DNA of 7,607 bases. Origin: Schlesneria sp. (GTDB lineage Bacteria > Planctomycetota > Planctomycetia > Planctomycetales > Planctomycetaceae). A program made the position numbers and the translations under genes. The notes beneath the pieces were generated by a model. That model did no database searches, had not been told where the DNA came from, and was given only the letters and a program-made list of their open reading frames with translations. This document shows positions 1-7,607 of this stretch, piece after piece. Every line of letters starts with the position of its first letter. Position 1 is the stretch's first letter. The stretch lies in contig JANXOO010001240.1 in the NCBI GenBank assembly GCA_025353525.1, positions 1-7,607 of the forward strand, in the 5' to 3' direction.

Positions 1-3000
1 CATCGAAATGCTTGAACAGCGGCTGGTACTCAGCGTGACAGCCGTCAGTGACACGTTCACGGCACAAGCATCAACGAGCGCGTTAGCAACGTCGACATTC
101 GATGTTCTGGTGAACGATTACGGGACGGGATTGTCGATTGCTTCGGTCGGTTCTGCTCCCTACGGAACCGTGACGATTCAGCAGGCGTCGACGCAAGGTG
201 GCCGCCAAACCTTGCTATTCACTCCAACAATGGGCTTTTCCGGTTCCGAGAGCTTCGTCTACACCGCCTCGGACGGTGCGGGAGGCACATCTCAGGCGAC
301 CGTCAATGTCAACGTCGGTGGCGGATACGGGTATTCACCACCCGTCATTTCGAGTCTTTCAACTCACAGTATATCCACTCTTGGCGGTACGGCGATTCTT
401 GTAGGCGGAAGTGGATATAATTCAGTGTCGGCCGTGCTGCTGGGTGGCGTGATGGCCCAGTCGTTTACTGTCCTGAACTCGGGTCAGATCTCGGTCGTGA
501 CCGCCCCGCATAGCCCTGGAACGTGCGACGTGACGGTGGTCACCTCGTGGGGAAGTTCCACTGCAAACTCCAGTACGAGTCTCACATTTCAGACGCCGAC
601 AGGCCTTCCAGCGATCTCATCCGTCTCCCCTGGAACAGCCACCACATCAGGCGGTTCCACGATCACGATCACGGGCACTAACTTGTCCAATGCCTCCGCG
701 ATTACCGTAGGCGGGATTCCCGCCCAAAATTTCACGGTCACTTCGTCGACTTCAATTTCCTGCGTCACTCCCGCACACGTCTCTGGCCAGGTCGACATCC
801 AGGTCACAACCCCGGTCGGGGTTTCAACGATCAGCTCGAGCGACACGCTGACATTTACGACGCCGACACTCAGTCCTGTCGTGAGCAGTATGTCATCAAA
901 TGGCGGTCCTTCCAGTGGCGGAGGAAGTCTGACTCTGTTGGGCGCGAATTATACCGGAATTCTCTCGATTCGCTTCGGAACCGTCGCCGCCACAAGTTGG
1001 TCGAACAGTTCGTCGAATTCCCTGACGGTCGTGGTTCCGGCCGGCGTTGGAACGGTCGATGTGATCATCACGAATAACGCGGGTTCGTCAGCAGCAAGCA
1101 ATTCAACGAAATACACATACGTCTCGTCTGCAGTGACGGTGACCGGATTGTCAGTGAGTAGCGGACCCCTGATCGGCAACTTCCCGGTCACCGTGGCCGG
1201 GACTGGAATGGCCAGTGCGAGCAATGTGTTTTTTGGTGCCGTGGCGTGTACCAGCTTTATTATTAACAGCCCGACCTCGCTGACCGTGATCGCGCCTGCC
1301 TCGGCCCTTGGAACCGTCGACATTACGATTCAGTCAAATGGGTCGACTTCGGCAATCACAGCCGCCGACCGATTCACGTTCGTCACGCCTCCTCCGGGTC
1401 TTTCGGCAATCTCAAATCCATCGGGGCTGATTACTGGCGGAAATTCTCTGACCCTGACAGGCAGCTTCTTGTCGGGAGCCACCTCATTGGCGTTCGGCAG
1501 CACCATTGTCAGTGCCAGCGGGTTCGTCGTCAACGCGACCGGAACATCGATCACCGTGACAGTTCCGGCAGTCGCCGCCGCCACAAACTGCGATATCATC
1601 ATCACGACGCCGTATGGAAGTTCAGGCATCTCAACCGCCAGCCACTACGCCTACACCAATCCACCGGCGATCATCACTGGCGTGAGCGTTACGACGGGCC
1701 CGAGCATCGGCGGAACCGTGACCCGGATTTCGGGCAGCCGCTTTCTGGGAGCGACCTCGCTACTTTTTGGAAATACTCCAGCCAGTTCATTTACGGTCAT
1801 TAACGACAACACCATTGACGCCACATCCCCGTCCGGACTTCCTGCCGGGGTCTCCGCATTGCCCGCTCCCCTGACGGTCGACATCAGAATCGTCAACGCC
1901 GCAGGCACATCGACCCCCGTGGTGGCCGACCAGTTCGTGTATGTCAACCCACCGCCATCCATCAGCTCGCTCAGTGTTTCCTCGGGTCCCGTGGCAGGAG
2001 GAACGCAGGTGGTGATTTCGGGCAGCCACTTCACCGGTTCAAACAGCCTTGTTTTTGGAAATGTGAACAGCACGTCATTCACAATCGTCTCGGATACCTC
2101 GATCATCGCTACGACGCCAGCCGAGCCCGCAGGTTTGGTCGATATCAGAATCTCGGGCAGCTCGGGGACGTCCGTTGTGTCGAGTCTCGATCAGTTCACG
2201 TTTACAGTTCCGGTGACACCTCCGTCGATCACGGGCTTAAGTGTCACTTCTGCCACGATTGCCGGCGGAATCGTGACCACGATTTCGGGATCTCACCTGA
2301 CCGGAACAAGCAGTCTTCAGTTCGGAAATCTGGCGTGTACGACATTTACCGTCGTCTCTGACACGGTGATCACCGCTACAGTCCCGACGCTGGGGACCCA
2401 GGCCCTCACGTCACCGCTGGTTGTGGATGTGAAGTGCACCAACAGCGGTGGTTCATCGGCCGCCGTTGCTGCTGACCGGTTCACATTCACCAATCCGCCT
2501 CCCGTCGTGAGCAGTTTGAGTGTTTCCACCGGATCTGCCAGCACGGGAATCACCGTGGTGCTGACCGGCACCTGGCTGACCGGTGCCGTCAATGTCCTGT
2601 TTGCGGGGAATCCGGCAGTCTCGTTCGTTGTCAATTCGGACACGTCGGTCACGGCCACGTCGGGACCCGTCGTACCGGGGACGGCGGATGTGCAGGTTGT
2701 GACCGGTTCTGGTACGTCCACCGTTTCGAATGCCACGAAAATTGCCTTCCAGACGACGTGGTCTGATGGCACGGGGGCGGGCCTGACGACGTTGAACTCG
2801 CAAAACGTTCCTGTCATCGACGGGATTGATACGAGCGGTGGTGCGGTGGGTGGTAACGACAGCGTATTGATTTTCGGTGTGGGGTTCGGAACCGTTACGG
2901 CAGTCCTTTTCGGATCGTCGCCAGCGTCGTTCGTCATCAATTCTGACAACTCGATTACGGCGCTGTCACCGGCCCGGCCAGCGGGTTCGGTGGCCATCAC

Positions 3001-6000
3001 GCTGCAGTCGCCTGCAGGCCCGTCACTCGTCTCGGGAAACAGCCAGTTCAGCTACATCTCGCCGGACGCGGTCCCGTCTGTTGCCGGAGTCGCTCTGGCT
3101 GCCGGCGCTGGTGGCGTCGGCAACCTGCTGTCGATTCAGGGCGCCAACTTCACCGGTATCACCAATGTGACCGTCGCAGGGACATCCGTCGCGTTCACGG
3201 TTCAGTCGCCGACAACAATTCTGGCCTCGGTTCCGGTCGGCGTCACCGGGACCAGCGTTGATGTCGCAGTCTCGAACAGCAATGGCACTTCGGCGAGTTC
3301 CCCGTTGAGTCACGTCACCGTTGGAAGTTCGAGTCCCCCGGCGGTTCCTGCGGGCGGCACGGGAAACGGGTCCGGCGGTTCCACCGGCTCTGGCGGCTCG
3401 TCAGGTTCAGGAAATTCTGGCGGGACAGGTGGTTCGAGTGGCACAGGGACTACGGCGACGATTACGCCGAACGGCAAATACGTCGTTCCGGCGACGGCCG
3501 GATATCCTTCATCACTGGCGGGTACAACCCCCGCAACGGGGCCGATGTCCAATCCGCTGGGCAGCGTTCAATCGATGTTCCCGATTGGACAAGGGTACAG
3601 TATCACTTACGATCGCTCTGTATTGACATCAACACAACTCGACCTGTCGAATGGCGGCAGCAGTGACCTGGATCAACGCTGCTGGATTCAGACGAGCATC
3701 ATCTCGCAAAGTGGCAGTTCGATTCAGACGTATGTACAGGCCAACAACCTTGCGAACGGTGCTGTCGAGACGGTGACGACAACGATCAAGGCGTCGATTT
3801 CGTATTTGGCCGTTCACAAAGAGGGACCCGGGATGGGGAGTATCGGTTCGACATCGAATACGAACTATACCTATTCTCTGTCATACGGAATCGTCGATGT
3901 CATGGTCGCCGCAGGGGGAACGGGATTCACAAAATATACGGTCGACTCCGCGTCCGGTTCGGGCCAGAGCCACGGCTCGCTGCACAATGTGACGACATTC
4001 AGCTCCGACGATGTCAGCCGAAAATATGTGGGGGATGTCGAAAATGGATTGGGGAGTGCCACGGGGACTGATATCCGCAACGCATCGATCAACGGGTTAA
4101 CGACAACCGTCAACGCATCCGCAGGTATCACGGATACGGCGAATGTCACCCGAGGTTCGTTCGATTCGCGGGAATTCGGCGGCGACGGGTATCGGAATAC
4201 CGACTACAACTTTTCAGCCACAGATGTCCTGGACTACCGGATTCAGGGCCGGGATTACTCACGCAATCATTCCTGGGGGACGTACATCCAGCAGGCCAAC
4301 GGTGACACCAGTAACGTCGGGTTCTACGGAGGGCACAACTGGGGGAACGATACCCACATCGGTGGCGACACCAGCACGACGACGACCGTCACCCCCGCTG
4401 CCACCGGTTCGGTCGGTTCAACAACGCTGACGAATACGCTGTCGACCAGCGACAACGGTTCTGACAAGTACGATTTCCAGAACTACGGCACCACAAACTA
4501 CGGGATCGTCGGCAGTACGATCACATCGAGCAGCAGCGACACGCACACCAACACCGACGACGGCAGCGATTTCTGGACGCTGGACAGTGTCGGCGGAATC
4601 CAGCAGAACGTCACGCTGACGGATGGCACGGTCGTCGCCTCCCACGACGATTTCCACGATTCGTTTGGCGATCACAGCAGTTACTCGGACTCACAAATCG
4701 GCACGGTCGGCACCGCACAGGGAGGGACCGACACCTACACCAGCGGCACCATCGACGTCGTGTCCTTCGGATCCTCGGACACCGTCGCAGCCACGGCCAC
4801 GGCGACGAACACGTACGGGACGCCGACGGTGATCCAGATCAACGACAAAAGCGGCGATCAGGGAACGTACACCGCGACCAGCGGCAGCGTCGATATTCAG
4901 ACGCTCGGTGCTGGCCCGAAAGACATCGGCGATGCGATCACATTTTACAGCACTCTGAACGAGCAGGACACGCCGACGGACAAACTCAAAATCGTGAACA
5001 CGACAATCGGCCAGGTCGGAGTCGGCGAATTCCTGAATATGACCGAAACGATCACGTTAACAGACCTCACATCACCTCCGTCGACAGAGGTTTACTACGA
5101 TGCAGGGACAGCCCTGTTGCTACCATCGGGCAACACCGAATCCGACCTCGCCACCGATACAACAACGATCTACGCACAGCCGGTCATCACCGACAAACTC
5201 GACGCCAGCGATACAAAAACGCTGGCGGACGGAACGGTCGTAACGAATGGTTCACACCGAGACGATTCGGACAGCATCAATACAAAGATCGTCAACATCA
5301 CGGGTGATGGGCACATAGAAAACTCGTGGGCCGACGGCACGCACGTCGTTGCCACGGACGACTTCACGTATGACTACGATACCAAATTCAGCGACCGATA
5401 TTCCAGAAGCGATTCCATTGGACAAAGTACGGTGACGCCCGTCCCCGGAGGTTCCATCGCCTTCGCTAACGCCGTCAGTCTGATCACGACAACTCCGCCG
5501 GGAATTAATCCTGCCAACCTTGCCAGTATCGAGCTTCATGTGTTTGGCGAGGACAATTCGGCGAACCCGGCCGTCAACAACGAAACTGATACGATTACGT
5601 CCAATAGCGTAGCCAACGGCACCATCAGTGCCAGCGATTCGGTCGATGTCAATATCACGGTACTGACATCGGGGCTCGTCACGATCATACAGGACAGCAA
5701 TTCCTGGACGGACAATTACACTGGAATCAGCGGTAGCGGCGTGACATCGTTCACTGCCCCCGGAAGCACGACGGCGGTCTGGTCCGGTGGCGGAAGCGGC
5801 ACTTCGAGCGACACGTTCGTATCGACCGACGCCCTGTATACGAAAGTGATCGGCCAGCCTGCGGCGGGGGTCGCGGTCGATATCCTGACGAATGCGACAA
5901 CGACCGATCCGGGCGGAGGTAGCGACTACCATCAAATCCAGGTTCTGGCCGATGGAGGCCTGACGGGAATCGACACGTTCACCAGTGGCGATACGCAAAC

Positions 6001-7607
6001 GATCACTTCGTCGGGTCACGAATTCGTGACCGTTGTCTCGCTCAGCAGCGACGGACTGAATACACTGAGTGTCAACGACTCCGACCGCACTTCATCGACA
6101 CTGACCGGAAGTCTCGTCAATGGAAACAACGGCGGCGACAGCTACGCGTTCGACGCCAACGGTCAGCCGACTGCTTTTTCGGAAGGCAACACGAATACCC
6201 AAACCGGTCAGTTGAATTCGTGGCAGAACGAAGTGACATCGGAAAACGACATCGTGGGAAAAATCGATCCGTCGACAGGGCTGACGACGATCAATACGCG
6301 AGTCGCTGGAAGCGCAGATACGGTGACTTCGCAGGACGTAGTCGGGATCACCGACGTTCACTCCGCATCACTGACCGACCCCGGCAGTGATGTCGTGACG
6401 GGAGGCGATACGAATACCGGAACCGAACAGATCAGCGACAACCTGAACAACACGGTATGGGAAGTTGGAACGCTTGTATCAGGACAAACGGTCGACCTCA
6501 AGAACGTCTACATCCAGATCGACAATTCACTCGACGGATTCGTGATTTCCGATACAATCGCAGCGAACGGGACGGAAACGTATCGCAATACCGTGATCGG
6601 TACTTTCAATTCGCCAACAATTTATGACGCGCAGTATGGAACGCTCTCCAAAACCGATGCAACGACGGGGGTGACAACGATCGTCAAACTGTCCGATGTG
6701 ATCGATACGAAGAGCAGCGACACGGTCAATAACGTCGACACGATCGTGACATCACCGACCGGTGTCGACACGGAAACAGTAAGCAATCACGACATTGGCG
6801 TGTTATCGCAGGTCTGGTTGCTGGCGAGTGTCACATATCAAATCAACGCATCAGGAGTACCGACCGGCACGGTAACAACGTCGACCGAGTCCGGGAACGA
6901 CACCGAAACGAAGCTGGATGGGGTCCTCACGGACCCTGGCTTAAAAGACGCACAGGCAACGACGACCGCAACAGCAGGCACCTCGGCACCTGCTGCGCCC
7001 GGTGTCCCTCATCCGGGCGACTTGTTTACGGCGCTGCAGAATTCCAATGGAAACACACCGCAACCGGCAAACACACCGCAAGGAGGCACCCCACAACCGG
7101 CGAATCCGCCCGCGCAGGCGATCCAGCAAGCGGCGGTGAACCAGCAAAACGCAGTTCTGAACGCCAATGAAAACGGCGCGAACGCACCGGGCAACGCCGC
7201 AGGCGGAAACACTCAACAGGCTCCGGCTGGCCAAAACAATATTGCAGGAACGATGCCACCGCCGGGTGGGGCACAAGGAAATCTCAACGTTCCGCCCGCC
7301 AAAGTAGTTGTTCCACCGTCAAATGTCGCGACGCCAATCAACGGTCGGGTTCGGGTTTCAAGTGAATTGACAGCGGCGCAAATGCAGGCGTTGACTGACG
7401 AATACGGGCCGCTTACGGACAAGCAAACAATTGTATTTCGAGATTCACAAAACTTAAAGTGGTCGGGAACGTATAAGAAATCCGACGGGAGCACTGGTAC
7501 CTATACGGTTCGGCACACCAACCAATCTTCGTATATTGTGGCGACGTTTACGACTTTCAAGACTGCCGATCGCAAAACGATCGTCGTCGACAATCGAACC
7601 GGAGAAG
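1..7607 (+). CDS. Giant exported multidomain repeat protein (LEPR-like signal, Ig-like domain, 11 IPT/TIG repeats), partial at both ends
   Basis: Frame 2 is open across the entire window: 2535 complete codons from base 2 to base 7606, with no stop and no sign of a frameshift. The protein begins IEMLEQRLVLSV, a LEPR/LLS-type motif that normally lies within the first few dozen residues of large exported planctomycete proteins, so only a short N-terminal piece is missing. The ATG at base 8 falls inside this motif and is an unlikely start. Domains in order are a cadherin/Ig-like domain (15-105), eleven IPT/TIG repeats (113-1107), a Gly/Ser hinge (1108-1151), a Thr/Ser/Asp/Asn-rich region of unknown family (1152-2315), a Pro/Gln/Asn linker (2316-2440) and a more basic C-terminal segment (2441 onward). 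Cysteine is very rare, with seven residues in all (175, 254, 416, 530, 779, 812, 1227), as in many extracellular bacterial repeat proteins. I infer an extracellular or surface stalk role, perhaps adhesion. No catalytic motif was recognised, so enzymatic function is unsupported. No neighbouring gene, promoter or ribosome binding site is visible. Confidence 0.93.
2..40 (+). other. LEPR/LLS-type N-terminal export motif
   Basis: Residues 1-13 read IEMLEQRLVLSVT. The core LEQRLVLS (bases 11-34) matches the pattern L-E-x-R-x-x-L-S found close to the N-terminus of many large planctomycete surface or secreted proteins, usually preceded by a short basic stretch and followed directly by extracellular beta domains, as here. 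The basic stretch would lie upstream of the window. The motif places the true start codon probably within about 100 bases before base 1. How this motif works in export is not well established, and its role here is inferred from its position and from family resemblance. Confidence 0.75.
44..316 (+). other. Cadherin/Ig-like domain (bacterial 'tandem-95' type)
   Basis: Residues about 15-105 carry the usual signature of this family. They open with VSDTFTA, followed by TFDVLVNDYG (residues 33-41), then SVGSAPYGTVTI, LLFTPTMGFSGSESFVYTAS (71-90) and a closing strand SQATVNVNV (97-105). The elements 'D-V-L-x-N-D', 'F-T-P-x-x-G-F-S-G-x-x-S-F-x-Y' and the 'SDGAGGTSQATVNV' ending are diagnostic of the beta-sandwich modules found in bacterial surface and adhesion proteins. 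There is only one copy, next to the export motif. In related proteins such modules act as extracellular spacers or calcium-stabilised rods, and no specific ligand can be read from the sequence. Confidence 0.8.
338..3322 (+). repeat. Tandem array of eleven IPT/TIG immunoglobulin-fold repeats
   Basis: Residues 113-1107 contain eleven units of roughly 83-97 residues. Each follows the IPT/TIG pattern: 'P-x-I-x-x-L-S-x-x-x-G-x-x-x-G-G', a strand like V-x-I-S-G-x-x-F/L-x-G, 'x-x-L-x-F-G-x-x-x-x-x-x-F-x-V-x-S-x-T-x-I-x-A-x-x-P', then 'G-x-V-D-I-x-x-x-x-x-G-T-S' and a closing 'x-D-x-F-T-F-x-x-P-P'. Approximate units in bases: 338-601, 605-868, 869-1129, 1130-1387, 1391-1663, 1664-1951, 1952-2215, 2216-2497, 2498-2761, 2810-3061 and 3062-3322. 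Units 6, 7 and 8 are the most alike. A short insert (residues 921-936) separates units 9 and 10, and unit 11 is the most divergent. TIG modules occur in bacterial surface proteins, adhesins and carbohydrate-active enzymes, mostly as structural spacers. A rod-like stalk is the likely role here. Edges are estimated by eye to within a few residues. Confidence 0.87.
3323..3454 (+). other. Gly/Ser-rich flexible hinge
   Basis: Residues 1108-1151 consist almost only of Gly, Ser and Thr after a short Pro-containing lead-in (SSSPPAVPAGG). They include runs such as GSGGSTGSGGSSGSG. The low-complexity stretch directly follows the last TIG repeat and comes before sequence of different character, so it most likely acts as a flexible linker between the Ig-fold stalk and the next part of the protein. 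The DNA is correspondingly rich in GGN and TCN codons but shows no perfect tandem repeat. Confidence 0.85.
3455..4459 (+). other. Unclassified beta-rich region with a Gly/Asn/aromatic-rich segment
   Basis: Residues 1152-1486 follow the hinge and match no family I recognise. The first part (about 1160-1300) has alternating hydrophobic and polar residues typical of beta strands, for example YVQANNLANGAVETVTTTIK and the more hydrophobic GIVDVMVAAGGTGFTKYTV. It contains the last cysteine of the window (1227, in DQRCW). Residues about 1394-1456 are rich in Gly, Asn, Tyr, Trp and His (GYRNTDYNFSATDVLDYRIQ, then WGTYIQQANGDTSNVGFYGG and HNWGNDTHIGGD). The rest is Ser/Thr/Asn-rich. No signal peptide, membrane segment or catalytic motif is apparent. 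It could be a beta-helix or a series of diverged beta modules, but this is inference from composition only. Confidence 0.5.
4460..6946 (+). repeat. Thr/Ser/Asp/Asn-rich region with degenerate 'D-x-x-G-x-x-T ... D-T' repeats, family unknown
   Basis: Residues 1487-2315 are strongly enriched in Thr, Ser, Asp, Asn and Gly and poor in Lys, Arg and Cys. A loose motif recurs: a hydrophobic residue, D or N, one or two small residues, G, two residues, T or V, then a stretch that often carries D-T or D-S about 10-18 residues later. Examples are LTDGTVVASHDDFHDS (from 1539), LADGTVVTNGSHRDDSDS (1741), WADGTHVVATDDFTYDYD (1776), LADGGLTGIDTFTSGDTQT (1982), FDANGQPTAFSEGNTNTQT (2050), IDPSTGLTTINTR (2088), TDATTGVTTIVK (2218) and INASGVPTGTVTTSTESGND (2281). 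Spacing is irregular, so these are diverged repeats rather than a clean tandem array. The D-x-x-G-x-x-T part recalls RHS/YD-type repeats, but the Tyr-Asp core is missing, so I do not assign that family. An extended beta structure outside the cell is the most plausible reading. Confidence 0.55.
6947..7321 (+). other. Pro/Gln/Asn/Ala-rich low-complexity linker
   Basis: Residues 2316-2440 change sharply in composition to Ala, Pro, Gln, Asn and Gly, with few hydrophobic residues. A small internal repeat, TPQPAN, occurs at residues 2352-2357 and again at 2363-2368. Further on come QQNAVLNANENGANAPGNAA and PPPGGAQGNLNVPPAK. The stretch is likely disordered and separates the long repetitive body of the protein from a different C-terminal module. 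Such linkers often mark the boundary between a stalk and a terminal functional domain, but no function is shown by this sequence itself. Confidence 0.75.
7322..7606 (+). other. Start of an unrecognised, more basic C-terminal module (cut by window edge)
   Basis: Residues 2441-2535 differ from everything before them. They contain a short, probably helical stretch (SELTAAQMQALTDEYGPL, from 2453) followed by beta-like sequence with many Lys and Arg residues (TIVFRDSQNLKWSGTYKKSD, then TYTVRHTNQSSYIVATFTTF and KTADRKTIVVDNRTGE). Complexity is normal rather than low, suggesting a folded domain. It starts right after a disordered linker and continues past the window. I do not recognise the family, and the visible part contains no catalytic motif that I can identify. 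Confidence 0.5.

Noticed and set aside
8..10. ATG at base 8 as the start codon of the giant gene
   Set aside because: It sits within the LEPR-like motif (M-L-E-Q-R), which in related proteins is preceded by a short basic stretch. The frame is also open to the left edge, so an upstream start is more likely.
198..404. Short + strand ORFs in other frames (for example 198-404, 2877-3170, 3321-3626, 4143-4430, 4623-4832)
   Set aside because: They overlap the giant frame, are Arg/Pro/Ser-rich with no recognisable domains, and show no independent evidence of being genes.
2317..3000. Minus-strand ORF of 227 codons, plus similar minus-strand ORFs at 589-846, 949-1323, 1330-1629 and 1651-2106
   Set aside because: These antisense ORFs share a GGG(L/V)xxxNxSA-like motif that looks like a protein family. 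It is only the reverse complement of the conserved 'DRFTFTNPPP' junction between successive TIG repeats, so the similarity comes from the sense-strand repeats.
3623..3628. TTGACA match to a -35 promoter box
   Set aside because: It is inside the coding frame, has no good -10 box at suitable spacing, and no gene starts downstream of it.
5252..6019. Minus-strand ORF of 255 codons
   Set aside because: It lies wholly opposite the open + strand frame. Its translation is Arg/Asp/Gly/Val-rich with no recognisable domain, as expected for the antisense of a Thr/Ser/Asp-rich coding sequence. It is a shadow of the giant gene.
4460..6946. RHS/YD repeats or calcium-binding RTX/dockerin-type repeats
   Set aside because: The D-x-x-G-x-x-T motif lacks the Tyr-Asp core of YD repeats. 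The Asp-rich stretches show neither the GGxGxDxUx nonapeptide of RTX nor the regular DxDxDG loop of dockerins.

Overview
The whole window lies inside one very large protein-coding gene on the + strand. Frame 2 (first complete codon at base 2) was translated by hand to the end of the window. It gives 2535 consecutive codons with no stop, so the gene is cut at both window edges. There are no intergenic gaps, RNA genes, mobile elements or CRISPR arrays. Residue numbers below count from the codon at base 2. The host is probably a planctomycete. The N-terminal LEQRLVLS motif is a variant of the LEPR/LLS-type sorting signature common near the start of large exported planctomycete proteins. The long Thr/Ser/Gly-rich repeat protein and the moderately GC-rich codon use fit that, but the assignment rests mainly on one motif.

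Layout, N to C: (1) a LEPR-like export motif at residues 4-11, with the true start codon probably just upstream of the window; (2) one cadherin/Ig-like domain of the bacterial 'VND...GFSG..SFVYTASDG' type, residues about 15-105; (3) a tandem array of eleven IPT/TIG immunoglobulin-fold repeats, residues 113-1107; (4) a Gly/Ser hinge, residues 1108-1151; (5) about 1165 residues of Thr/Ser/Asp/Asn-rich, probably beta-rich sequence that I cannot match to a known family, in which a loose 'D-x-x-G-x-x-T ... D-T' motif recurs; (6) a Pro/Gln/Asn/Ala linker, residues 2316-2440; (7) the start of a compositionally different, more basic C-terminal module that runs off the window.

The protein is best described as a giant exported, probably cell-surface or secreted, stalk-like protein. 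The Ig-fold domains would form an extended rod, and the flexible linkers separate it from a repetitive middle part and an unseen C-terminal part. Ligand, anchoring mode and function cannot be told from this sequence. There is no multi-gene system in the window. The points most worth following are the unclassified repetitive region and the identity of the C-terminal module beyond the right edge.
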